From assembly GCA_902570785.1 (NCBI GenBank), contig CACFZK010000005.1, positions 1 through 64,000 of the forward strand: DNA of 64,000 bases, given 5' to 3'. Position 1 is the stretch's first letter. The number at the start of each line of letters is the position of its first letter. Shown here one piece after another: positions 39,195-48,845 of this stretch. Position numbers and translations under genes: made by a program. A model generated the notes under the pieces. That model was not told the DNA's origin and did no database searches. It saw only the letters and a program-made list of their open reading frames with translations. Origin of the DNA: an uncultured Pelagibacteraceae bacterium. GTDB taxonomy: Bacteria; Pseudomonadota; Alphaproteobacteria; Pelagibacterales; Pelagibacteraceae.

Positions 39195-41276
39195 ATGGCA
39201 AAAAGAAGTAAAAAGAAAAAGTCAAAAAAAAGAGTTAAAAAACTTTTTAAAAAAAGAAAATCATATAAAAAAAAGAGAAAATCTTTTAAAAAAAGTAAAG
39301 TAACTAGAAAAAAACTTTCCAAAGAAACTAAAGATGTAGATGGTAATTTGGTTTTTAAAGTTTCAGAAAAATGGTCTAAACAAGCGTATGTGAATAAATC
39401 ACAATATGAAAAAAAATATAAGTTTTCTATTAAAAATAATGATGATTTCTGGGCGAAAGAGGGTAAAAGAATAAATTGGATAAAACCTTATTCAAAAATA
39501 AAAGATGTTAAGTATAGTAAAGAAGATGTTCATATTAAATGGTATTATGACGGAACTTTAAATGCTTCAGCGAATTGTATAGACAGACATTTAGAAAAAA
39601 AGGCGAATAAGCCTGCCATAATTTGGGTTGGTGATGATCCAAGTGACTCAAAAAAAATATCTTATAAAGAATTACATAAAAATGTTTGCAAAGTTGCAAA
39701 TGGTTTAAGGAGTTTAGGTATACAAAAAGGTGACAGGGTAACAATTTACCTAACTATGATACCAGAATTAGCTTACACGATGTTAGCATGTACAAGAATT
39801 GGTGCTATACATTCTATAATCTTCGGAGGATTTTCTCCCGACTCAATAGCTACAAGAATAAACGACTGCGAGTCTGATTACGTTATAACTGCGGACGAGG
39901 GTGTGAGGGGTGGCAAAATAATTCCACTAAAAAAAATTGCTGATGAAGCGATGATGCAGTGTCCAAATGTAAAAAAGTGTGTTGTAGTAAAAAGGACTGG
40001 AAATCCAACTAACTGGGACGATGAAAGAGACATATCTTATGATGACATGATTAAAAATGTTTCTGACAAGTGTCCTCCTGAAGAAATGAATGCAGAAGAT
40101 CCAATGTTTATTCTTTATACCTCTGGTTCAACTGGAAAACCAAAAGGAGTTTTACATACCACAGGAGGTTATATGGTCTATGCATCTATGACGCATCAGT
40201 ACATATTTGATTACAAACCAAAAGATATTTATTTTTGTAGTGCAGATATTGGGTGGGTAACTGGACATAGTTATATTATTTATGGTCCACTATCAAATGG
40301 AGCTACCACTATAATGTTCGAAGGGATTCCTACTTATCCTGATAGTTCGAGATGGTGGCAGATAATAGATAAATATAAAGTTAATATTTTTTATACAGCA
40401 CCAACAGCAATAAGAGCTTTAATGAGAGAGGGAAATGGACCGGTAAAGAAAACTAGCAGAAAATCATTGAAATTGCTTGGCACTGTTGGCGAGCCAATAA
40501 ATCCAGAAGCTTGGATGTGGTATTACAAGACCGTTGGAGACTCCAGATGCCCGATTGTTGATACTTGGTGGCAAACTGAAACTGGTGGAATTTTAATTTC
40601 TCCTCAGCCCGGGGCTATAAATTTAAAACCAGGATCAGCCACAAAACCTTTTTACGGAATAAAACCAGCTATTGTCGATGAGAATGGAAAGATAATAAAA
40701 GGAGCAGGCAAAGGCAGACTTTGTATGCTTCAATCATGGCCTGGCCAGATGAGGACAGTTTATGGAGACCACGAAAGATTTATAAAAACATATTTTTCAC
40801 AATTTGATGGCAAGTACTTTACTGGTGATGGTTGTAGACGTGACAAGGATGGATATTATTGGATAACTGGCAGAGTTGATGACGTTATTATAGTTTCCGG
40901 TCATAATTTAGGAACCGCAGAAATTGAAAGTGCCTTTGTTGCTCATACAAAAGTTGCTGAAGCTGCTGTTGTTGGGTTTCCTCATGATATTAAAGGAAAT
41001 GGACTTTATTGCTATGTTACTCTAAACGCCGGAGAAAATCCTGATGGAGATTTAGAAAGAGAACTAAAATTGTGGGTACGAAAACAAATCGGTCCAATAG
41101 CTACACCAGATCATATTCAATTTTCTCCTGGACTGCCTAAAACTAGATCAGGAAAAATTATGAGAAGGATTTTAAGAAAAATTGCTGCTAATGAACATCA
41201 TGATTTAGGAGACACGACAACACTGGCTGATCCTTCAGTAGTAGAGTCATTAGTAGAAAATAGAAAGAATAAATAA
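39195..41276 (+). CDS. acs: Acetyl-CoA synthetase with ~45-aa Lys/Arg-rich N-terminal extension
   Basis: [50 protein letters not shown]. Confidence 0.96.
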   Translation: MAKRSKKKKSKKRVKKLFKKRKSYKKKRKSFKKSKVTRKKLSKETKDVDGNLVFKVSEKWSKQAYVNKSQYEKKYKFSIKNNDDFWAKEGKRINWIKPYSKIKDVKYSKEDVHIKWYYDGTLNASANCIDRHLEKKANKPAIIWVGDDPSDSKKISYKELHKNVCKVANGLRSLGIQKGDRVTIYLTMIPELAYTMLACTRIGAIHSIIFGGFSPDSIATRINDCESDYVITADEGVRGGKIIPLKKIADEAMMQCPNVKKCVVVKRTGNPTNWDDERDISYDDMIKNVSDKCPPEEMNAEDPMFILYTSGSTGKPKGVLHTTGGYMVYASMTHQYIFDYKPKDIYFCSADIGWVTGHSYIIYGPLSNGATTIMFEGIPTYPDSSRWWQIIDKYKVNIFYTAPTAIRALMREGNGPVKKTSRKSLKLLGTVGEPINPEAWMWYYKTVGDSRCPIVDTWWQTETGGILISPQPGAINLKPGSATKPFYGIKPAIVDENGKIIKGAGKGRLCMLQSWPGQMRTVYGDHERFIKTYFSQFDGKYFTGDGCRRDKDGYYWITGRVDDVIIVSGHNLGTAEIESAFVAHTKVAEAAVVGFPHDIKGNGLYCYVTLNAGENPDGDLERELKLWVRKQIGPIATPDHIQFSPGLPKTRSGKIMRRILRKIAANEHHDLGDTTTLADPSVVESLVENRKNK

Positions 41277-41277
41277 T

Positions 41278-41910
41278 TTAGATATTGCCAAATTTATTAG
41301 TTAATCTTTTAAATTCATTTTGAACATTGTTCCACTTTAAAAACATCGAATTAATTACAATTTTTTTATCTAACTTTTTTAATTCATCAGCAATAGGTGA
41401 CCAATTATAAAGTTCATTGCAGCTATATTCAAAGGGTTTTGAGCTATAATAATTTGACCAATCAATTTTGGGGTATCTTGTGTTAAATTCTTTTGTTGCA
41501 CTTTCGTATGCCTCTGAAATCATGCCATTTGCTTTTTCTGTATTTAAAATTTCAAAAAAAACTTTGTTTGCGTCTTCTATTTTTTCAATCTTTTTTTCTT
41601 TATATAAAAAAGAGAAGCAAAAAAAAGTACTATCAATCAAAGAGGCTGCATAAATATGCCATTTAGCAATATTTATAGAATTTAAAAAATCTTTATTCTC
41701 AAACATAATTACATGTTTTGCTCCCATTCTTGTTTTAAGATATCCATACAAAGTCATTTGGCTAACTTGCGCTGATTGTTCTTGAATAAAATTTTTTACT
41801 TGATCAAGAGACCTTATTGGACGATATTTCGTGAAGAGACGCTTCAGAGGAAACAGGTATTTTTGTATATCTTTTAGATTCAATTTCACGTTGTATTTAC
41901 TATTTATCAA
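41278..41910 (-). CDS. Conserved hypothetical protein
   Basis: 210-aa uninterrupted ORF, non-repetitive, well-formed protein composition. Confidence 0.6.
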   Translation of the reverse strand: MINSKYNVKLNLKDIQKYLFPLKRLFTKYRPIRSLDQVKNFIQEQSAQVSQMTLYGYLKTRMGAKHVIMFENKDFLNSINIAKWHIYAASLIDSTFFCFSFLYKEKKIEKIEDANKVFFEILNTEKANGMISEAYESATKEFNTRYPKIDWSNYYSSKPFEYSCNELYNWSPIADELKKLDKKIVINSMFLKWNNVQNEFKRLTNKFGNI

Positions 41911-42029
41911 ACTATTTTACCCATTAAAAGGGTGGTATTTTGTAATTTCAAGAGATTTTTTGACTTTTAATTGACGTTGATTTGGGTATGCTTCCCCAAA
42001 ACTCTTAACAAATTAAAGGGAGGAAAGAC

Positions 42030-42290
42030 ATGTCAAACAAAGAAGCACATTGGCAAAAGACCAAAAACCATATGTTCGTAACATTGGCTATTTGGTTCTT
42101 TTTCTCAATAGTAATATTTATGTTCGGCGAGTCGGTAAATCAGGGATCGTTTCTTGGTTACCCATTAGCTTATTATATGTCAGCACAAGGATCTCTTGCT
42201 GCTTTCGTAATTTTAATCTTTTGGTTTGCTAACAAACAGGAGAAAATCGACGACGAACACGGATATGGTGGCGAAAAGGAGGATGACTAA
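42030..42290 (+). CDS. DUF4212 small subunit of sodium/solute symporter
   Basis: Two-TM protein immediately upstream of an SLC5 symporter; AGGGAGGAAAG ribosome-binding site. Confidence 0.88.
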   Translation: MSNKEAHWQKTKNHMFVTLAIWFFFSIVIFMFGESVNQGSFLGYPLAYYMSAQGSLAAFVILIFWFANKQEKIDDEHGYGGEKEDD

Positions 42291-44125
42291 TGTTTAAAGG
42301 TGGTTTTATACAAAACCTTCCTAAGATCTACGGTCTATACACCGGAGGTTTCTTAGTATTCATCTTATTGATGGCAGTACTAGAATCTGCAGGTGTTAGC
42401 GCAGCGAGCATAGGAATTATGTTTGTAGCTTTTACAGTGCTTATCTACGCACTTATTGGTTACTTATCTAGAACTATACAAGTTGACGCTTACTACGTAG
42501 CGGGAAGACAAGTACCAACAGTATTTAACGGAATGGCGACGGCAGCTGACTGGATGTCAGGTGCATCGTTTGTTGCGATGGCTGGTGGTATTTATTTTGG
42601 TGGCTATACTTACATGGCATTCTTAGTTGGATGGACTGGTGGATACGTATTAGTGTCTACTCTGTTAGCACCATATTTAAGAAAATTTGGTTGTTATACT
42701 GTACCGGACTTTATTGGAACTAGATATGGCGGAAATCTTCCAAGATTTTGCGCAACTTTAGTTTTAGTATTAGCTTCATTCACTTACGTGACGGCACAAA
42801 TTAATGCGACTGGAACAATTGCATCAAGAGCTTTACAAATTCCATTTGAACTTGGAGTTTGGGTTGGTCTAGTTAGTATTTTAATGTGTTCAATGTTAGG
42901 TGGTATGAGAGCTGTTACTTGGACACAAGTAGCCCAGTACATCGTACTTATAACAGCATACTTGATACCAGTATTCTGGATGGGAAGTAAATTGGGTAAT
43001 CCATTCCCACACTTTATGCTTGGTGATGAAGTACAACGTTTAGCGGAGCTAGAAGCTTCAGCTGGCCTAGTAAAAAATAGCGCTGCAGACATTAAAGCTG
43101 CTGGTGTACCAGGTGGATTGAAATATATTTCTAATCCTCACTCTGCTGTACCTGCGGGCGGAATGGCTGTATGGAAATACTTATCGCTTGCGATTTGTAT
43201 GATGGTAGGAACTGCATCGTTACCTCATATTTTAATGAGATACTTTACAACTCCTTCTGTTAAATCAGCGAGAAAATCAGTGGCTTGGTCACTGTTCTTT
43301 ATATTCTTGCTTTATTTCTCTGCGCCAATGCTAGCAACACTATCTAAACTACAGTTAATGGATCCAAACTTACCTACTGCGATTATTGGAAAATCAATTG
43401 CAGAAGTGAAGAGTATACCATGGGTTCAAAACTGGTCTGCAGTAAAACAAGTGTTTATTGCTGACTTCAACGGTGATGGAATATTACAGTTGAACGAATG
43501 GTTTATGAGAGGTGACGTAGTAGTATTAGCGACTCCTGAAGTTGCTGGTTTACCTTACGTTATTTCTGGATTAGTTGCTGCAGGTGGTATGGCTGCTGCC
43601 ATGTCAACTGCCGATGGATTAGTTTTAGCGATATCAAACTGTTTATCACATGATATCTACTACAAAATAATCGATCCGAAAGCTGACGTTAAGAAAAGGC
43701 TAATCGTAGCTCGTGTACTTCTAGTAGTGATTGGTGCTGCCGCTGCTTATATCTCTTCAATGAGATTAACAAGCATTCTGGGAGCAGTAGCTTGGGCATT
43801 CGACTTTGCGATGTCAGGCTTATTCTTCCCACTTGTACTTGGTGTATGGTGGAAGAGAGCTACTAAAGAAGGTGCGGTTGCAGGAATACTTGGAGGTCTA
43901 ATCTCTGGTACAGCATATCTAATTTATGTTGGACCTAAGTTTATGGCGAATACTCCATGGCTTGGAATTGACCACTTAAGATTTGGTATTATAGGAGCAT
44001 CAGTAAGCTTAGTTGCTATGGTTGTGGTAAGCTTAATGACTAAAGAACCTAGTAGTTCCATTCAAAAGATGGTTGATGACGTTAGAATACCTAGCGGAAG
44101 AGCTATTCTTGGAAAACAACACTAA
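42290..44125 (+). CDS. Sodium:solute symporter (SLC5; ActP/VC_2705-like)
   Basis: YYVAGRQVPTVFNGMATAADWMSGASFVAMAGGIYFGGY; multi-TM; near acs. Confidence 0.93.
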   Translation: MFKGGFIQNLPKIYGLYTGGFLVFILLMAVLESAGVSAASIGIMFVAFTVLIYALIGYLSRTIQVDAYYVAGRQVPTVFNGMATAADWMSGASFVAMAGGIYFGGYTYMAFLVGWTGGYVLVSTLLAPYLRKFGCYTVPDFIGTRYGGNLPRFCATLVLVLASFTYVTAQINATGTIASRALQIPFELGVWVGLVSILMCSMLGGMRAVTWTQVAQYIVLITAYLIPVFWMGSKLGNPFPHFMLGDEVQRLAELEASAGLVKNSAADIKAAGVPGGLKYISNPHSAVPAGGMAVWKYLSLAICMMVGTASLPHILMRYFTTPSVKSARKSVAWSLFFIFLLYFSAPMLATLSKLQLMDPNLPTAIIGKSIAEVKSIPWVQNWSAVKQVFIADFNGDGILQLNEWFMRGDVVVLATPEVAGLPYVISGLVAAGGMAAAMSTADGLVLAISNCLSHDIYYKIIDPKADVKKRLIVARVLLVVIGAAAAYISSMRLTSILGAVAWAFDFAMSGLFFPLVLGVWWKRATKEGAVAGILGGLISGTAYLIYVGPKFMANTPWLGIDHLRFGIIGASVSLVAMVVVSLMTKEPSSSIQKMVDDVRIPSGRAILGKQH

Positions 44126-44143
44126 ATAAATATTTTATTTATG

Positions 44144-44175
44144 AAAAGGGGCGATTTATTCGCCCCTTTTTTTTT
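44144..44175 (+). terminator. Rho-independent terminator downstream of the symporter
   Basis: AAAAGGGGCGATTTATTCGCCCCTTTTTTTTT hairpin plus T tract. Confidence 0.92.
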
Positions 44176-44211
44176 GCTTTTAGCAATCAATTTCCCATGC
44201 TAGTTTAATTA

Positions 44212-44547
44212 ATGCCAATTTGGATATTAATTTTAGATTACATATTAGGAATTATAATGTGGACTTTAATAGGAAGATCCGCGATGAATATTTTTCAAAG
44301 AGAAGACTCAAATTTCTTTTTTATGAAGGCTTTTGTGAAATTAACAAATCCAGTAATAAAAGTGTTTAGATTTATTACACCAAGTTTCATTATCCCACTT
44401 TTCATTCCTTTATATGTCGCTTGGTTTTTTTATATGTTTCGTTTCTATGCTATGCCTTATATACTTGGATATGATGTAATGGGTATGCTTTCATTTCCTT
44501 TGGAAAGCGATATTGCAAAAGAAATTTATCGATTATTTAGTAAATAA
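44212..44547 (+). CDS. Small membrane protein (YggT-like appearance)
   Basis: Hydrophobic 111-aa ORF with KLTNPVIKVFRFITPSFIIPLFIPLYVAWFF. Confidence 0.65.
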   Translation: MPIWILILDYILGIIMWTLIGRSAMNIFQREDSNFFFMKAFVKLTNPVIKVFRFITPSFIIPLFIPLYVAWFFYMFRFYAMPYILGYDVMGMLSFPLESDIAKEIYRLFSK

Positions 44548-44553
44548 TTTTAA

Positions 44554-46479
44554 ATGAGCGGAAAACTTTACACATTAATAACTTTTGTTGCATTATTCTG
44601 GTTTTTTTGTTTATACACTGGTTTTAGAAATGAAAAAAAAATCATAACGCCGGTTGAATTTTTTATATTTAGCAGGCAGCTTCCTAGTTGGGCTTATTTT
44701 GCCCTAATTACAAGTGTGGTATTTTCTGGTTTAATATTTTTTTTTCAGCCAAGTCTAATTTTTTTGAACGGGTTACCGTTTTCGGTCACATCTCTTTTTG
44801 TAATAACTATTCCACTAGTTGGAATAATTTTCTCAAAAAGACAATGGCTTCTATCAAAGAAGTTCGGGTATCTAACACCATCAGAAATGGTTTCTGATTA
44901 TTTTAGAAGTGATATTTTAAGAATATTAATTGTTTTAATTGCCTTAGGTTTCTCAATTCCCTTCATAGCTATGCAACTATCTTTTGGTGGTCTGCTTCTA
45001 AATATATTATCTGATGATATTTTGGGAAGAGGATCTGCATCAATTTTGATAGGGGCAGTAGTTTGTGTGTATTTGAGTACTGGAGGGATAAGATCCTTAA
45101 TAATTATAGACTCAATTCAGTTTCTTTTAATGATTTTTGGAATTTTCTGTATTGGATTTATTGCATATGACTTGGCAGGAGGGTGGGGCCTACTTAACGA
45201 AAGTTTATCAAGAGTGGCAAATATGAAAGAAAATTTATTTAATATAAAAGAAAGTTACAATTCTTATCTTTCTATACCGGGCACAATTAAAACTGTAAAT
45301 TTACTAAATGACGAACTTCCTTACAACGGGATCTGGACTTCTTCAATGATACTTACATTTGTTCTAGCGTTGAGTAGTATTCAATTAGCTCCTAGTGTCT
45401 CTATGATTACATATGCAAGTAAAGATCCAGGATATTTCGCAACCCAACAAATTTGGTTTTCAGCCTTCTTAATTGGATTTTTATTAATTTTCTTTGTAAA
45501 TGGTATTGGTTTAGGTTCGTCCTTATTGGGTGCAAATAATGTGGTAAACGAGAGTGGTAACAATGTTTCAAATATTTTACCACCAAATATTTATCCCGAT
45601 AATTTTATGTCTCTAGTACCAAATATTATTAATCTCGTTGGAGAGTATTCTTTCATCTTCTTTGGAATTTTAGGTTTATGTGCAATTGCTGCAATACAGT
45701 CAATGGCATGTTTAATTTTAACTTCAAGTGCAATTGTTACAAGAGACGTGGTAAAAAAATTCTTTGTAAAAAATCTAACAAACAGAATGGAAATTTTCTC
45801 ATCTAGAATTTTAATAATGTTCATTTTTATAATTTCTCTCATTTTGTCTCTTCTGGCTCAAAGAAATATATTTGACCTAGCAAGTTTTTCGCTTGCGATT
45901 GCATGTCAAATGTTTGTACCATTGGCTGCTATATGCTACTTTTCATGGTTTACAAAACAAGGTATTTCATTTGGAATTGTAATTGGAATTGCAGCAGTAA
46001 TTTTTACAGATGGAATAGGACAGAATTTATTTGGAGAAATAATTCCCTGGAGTAAGTGGCCATTAACTATTCATTCTTCAGCATGGGGCTTGTTTTTTAA
46101 TATTATCGGGGCAACAGTAATCTCTTTTATAACTCAAGAAATAAAAGAAACCAAAATGAAAAAAAGGTTTCATGAATTTATTGATGAACATAAAAACTAT
46201 TCTTTAACTAGAAGAAGTTTAAAACCAAGCGCATGGATTATTCTCGTGGTGTGGTTATTCTTTGCATTTGGGCCAGGTTTAATGATTGGAAATGAATTGT
46301 TCGGAAACCCTATCAATGTGGAAAGTTGGTCTTTTGGTATGCCCTCTGTTTGGGTTTGGCAGTTAATTTTTTGGGGCATAGGTATTTTATTGGTATGGTT
46401 TTTGGCTGTAAAAATGGAAATGTCAACATCGTTTGAAAAAAACATAGTTTCACAAACAGAAGATATAAATAATACATAG
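44554..46479 (+). CDS. Sodium:solute symporter family protein (SLC5)
   Basis: EFFIFSRQLPSWAYFALITSVVFSGLIFF; >=13 TM segments. Confidence 0.85.
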   Translation: MSGKLYTLITFVALFWFFCLYTGFRNEKKIITPVEFFIFSRQLPSWAYFALITSVVFSGLIFFFQPSLIFLNGLPFSVTSLFVITIPLVGIIFSKRQWLLSKKFGYLTPSEMVSDYFRSDILRILIVLIALGFSIPFIAMQLSFGGLLLNILSDDILGRGSASILIGAVVCVYLSTGGIRSLIIIDSIQFLLMIFGIFCIGFIAYDLAGGWGLLNESLSRVANMKENLFNIKESYNSYLSIPGTIKTVNLLNDELPYNGIWTSSMILTFVLALSSIQLAPSVSMITYASKDPGYFATQQIWFSAFLIGFLLIFFVNGIGLGSSLLGANNVVNESGNNVSNILPPNIYPDNFMSLVPNIINLVGEYSFIFFGILGLCAIAAIQSMACLILTSSAIVTRDVVKKFFVKNLTNRMEIFSSRILIMFIFIISLILSLLAQRNIFDLASFSLAIACQMFVPLAAICYFSWFTKQGISFGIVIGIAAVIFTDGIGQNLFGEIIPWSKWPLTIHSSAWGLFFNIIGATVISFITQEIKETKMKKRFHEFIDEHKNYSLTRRSLKPSAWIILVVWLFFAFGPGLMIGNELFGNPINVESWSFGMPSVWVWQLIFWGIGILLVWFLAVKMEMSTSFEKNIVSQTEDINNT

Positions 46480-46533
46480 TTATAGTAAAATATTTTTTGA
46501 CATATAATTATTTAAAACTATAAATAATTAGAT

Positions 46534-47196
46534 ATGGCTAGTTCAATTAAGATTTCACCATCTATACTTTCATGTGATTTTAGTAAAATTGGCAAAGAAG
46601 TTGAAGCCTTAGAAAAAGCTGGGGCTGACTATATCCATGTAGATGTTATGGATGGTCACTTCGTTCCTAATCTCACAATTGGACCTGATGTTATAAAAAA
46701 TATAAGACCTTGTAGTAGAAAAGTTTTTGATGTTCATTTAATGATTTCACCTGTAGATAATTATATTCAACAGTTTGCTGAAGCCGGAGCAGACATAATT
46801 ACTTTTCACCCTGAAGCGACCAAAAGTATAAAAAAAACAATTGATTTAATAAAAAAGTATAAAAAAAAAGTTGGCATATCACTTAAACCCAAAAGTGGAA
46901 TCAGTTTGATAAAGGATTATCTTAGTCAAATTGACCTGGTTTTAGTTATGAGTGTTGAACCAGGTTTTGCTGGTCAAAAATTTATGCCTGAAGTTCTACC
47001 AAAATTAAAAGAACTAAAAGATATTATTAAAAGAAATAATTTAAGTATCGATCTTGAAATTGACGGGGGGATAAACTTTGAGAATTCAAAAATTGCCAAA
47101 GACGCAGGTGCTAATGTTCTTGTGTCTGGTTCTACAATATTTAAACAAAATAATGGAGATTTAAAAAAGAATATAGATTTATTAAGACAAAATTAA
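46534..47196 (+). CDS. rpe: Ribulose-phosphate 3-epimerase
   Basis: ISPSILSCDFSKIG, HVDVMDGHFVPNLTIGP, VMSVEPGFAGQKF, EIDGGIN. Confidence 0.98.
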   Translation: MASSIKISPSILSCDFSKIGKEVEALEKAGADYIHVDVMDGHFVPNLTIGPDVIKNIRPCSRKVFDVHLMISPVDNYIQQFAEAGADIITFHPEATKSIKKTIDLIKKYKKKVGISLKPKSGISLIKDYLSQIDLVLVMSVEPGFAGQKFMPEVLPKLKELKDIIKRNNLSIDLEIDGGINFENSKIAKDAGANVLVSGSTIFKQNNGDLKKNIDLLRQN

Positions 47197-47199
47197 TTA

Positions 47200-48843
47200 A
47201 TGATAGGATTTAGTAGTACTTACATTTATTTATTAGCTATTAAAAAAATTTTTATAAGATCTTTGAAAGAATTTTTTTTTAGCTCCAATTATTACAACAA
47301 ATTGTTAGACTCAGAAGTACCCTCTAGTTTTTTATTTAACCCTAATCCGTATTTACTATCTCCTTTTGTAAGCCATAAGGACTCTTTGATTAAAATATCA
47401 AATGAAGATGTGAGAAATTTTAGAATTAATCTTTTTAAAAATAAAGAAAAGAGTATACATAATTTTTTATGGCTTAATTTAATTGATAGAAAAAATAAGA
47501 ATGTAACAGTCCAAAGCATTATAAAAGAATGGATTGCCAAGCACAGTAAATATACTAAAGATATTTGGGACGAGGATCTTGCTAGTCTCAGAATTATAAG
47601 CTGGATTTCAAATGCAGATTTAATTTTAAACACAAATGATAAAGATTTTAATAAATCTTTTTATAAGAATACTATAAGACAAATAAATTTTATAAAAAAA
47701 AATATTAATAATCTAAATGATGAAAATAAAAAAATATCTTCAATTAGTTTATTGATACTCTCCGGTTTAGTTTTTAAAGAATATTTTACTTATTATAAGA
47801 TAGGTTTAAAGGAGCTTAAAAAGCTTATAGATAATTATTTCGACAAAAATGGATTCCCAATTAACAGAAATTTTGAAAATTTGTTAACTTTTGTTCAATA
47901 TTTTATTCTTATTAAGGAGTGGATTAAAAGTGCTCAAGAGACTGTACCAGAACATTTAGAGGATATTATTGAAAAAAATTTAATTTGCATTAATTCCCTA
48001 AACAGTCCATCAAAAAAACTACCTTTATTTAATGGGTCTACAGATAAAAGTTTAAATAATTTTTTTAATTATCTTGATAAACTTAATTATAGTTTAAAGA
48101 AAAACCTAAAGTCAGTGGGACAAGTTCAAATAGTTAAAAATAACAAAACAATTTTATATTTTGACTCCGGTGGGCCACCAAATTACAAAGTTTCAAAAGA
48201 TTATCAGTCAGGACCTTTATCTTTTGAATACTCTAGCGATAAAGATAAAATTATAACAAATTGCGGTTATGGTAGAAAAATATCTAAGAAAATTCAGATT
48301 TTAAGTAAATTTACTTCTGGTCAGTCTACATTATGTATTGATGACACCTCCGTTGTAAAGTTTAAAAAAAGCAACATAATAAATAAAGCGTACGGTTCAA
48401 CGATAAGTAATACTTTTAAAATTTTTGATGTGGAAAGAAAGGAAAATAAAGAAAATGTTGAAATTTCTGCAACTCACAATGCGTACCTTGAAAAATTTGG
48501 TTATCTTCATAAGCGAAAAATTAACTTCTATAAAAAGAGTAATAGCATTGATGGAAGTGACTATTTAATTAAAAAACATGGTAGTTCAGATGTTAATTTT
48601 TCTATAAGATTTCATCTTTATCCTGGCATAAATACAGTAAAAACGTTAAGCGGGAAAAGTATTCTTTTACAAACAAATGGAAATAAATCCTGGGTATTTT
48701 CTTCTGGTGAACTAGCAATTGATTTAGAGAAAAGTCTTTTTTTTGGAAGAAATAAAGCATTAAGCAATAAATGCATTGTGATATATGGAAAAACGATGGA
48801 CCAAAACGTTAATATTAATTGGAAATTAAAGAAGGCAAGCTAG
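47200..48843 (+). CDS. Heparinase II/III family protein
   Basis: SGPLSFEYSSDKDKIITNCGYG, STLCIDDTSVVKF; upstream of purH. Confidence 0.8.
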   Translation: MIGFSSTYIYLLAIKKIFIRSLKEFFFSSNYYNKLLDSEVPSSFLFNPNPYLLSPFVSHKDSLIKISNEDVRNFRINLFKNKEKSIHNFLWLNLIDRKNKNVTVQSIIKEWIAKHSKYTKDIWDEDLASLRIISWISNADLILNTNDKDFNKSFYKNTIRQINFIKKNINNLNDENKKISSISLLILSGLVFKEYFTYYKIGLKELKKLIDNYFDKNGFPINRNFENLLTFVQYFILIKEWIKSAQETVPEHLEDIIEKNLICINSLNSPSKKLPLFNGSTDKSLNNFFNYLDKLNYSLKKNLKSVGQVQIVKNNKTILYFDSGGPPNYKVSKDYQSGPLSFEYSSDKDKIITNCGYGRKISKKIQILSKFTSGQSTLCIDDTSVVKFKKSNIINKAYGSTISNTFKIFDVERKENKENVEISATHNAYLEKFGYLHKRKINFYKKSNSIDGSDYLIKKHGSSDVNFSIRFHLYPGINTVKTLSGKSILLQTNGNKSWVFSSGELAIDLEKSLFFGRNKALSNKCIVIYGKTMDQNVNINWKLKKAS

Positions 48844-48845
48844 AA

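Noticed and set aside
39195-39335. Separate basic (histone-like) protein fused by frameshift to acs
   Set aside because: The reading frame is continuous into Acs with no stop, so an N-terminal extension is the simpler reading
42784-43092. 102-aa minus-strand ORF antisense to the SLC5 symporter
   Set aside because: Frame shadow produced by the less AT-rich codons of this gene
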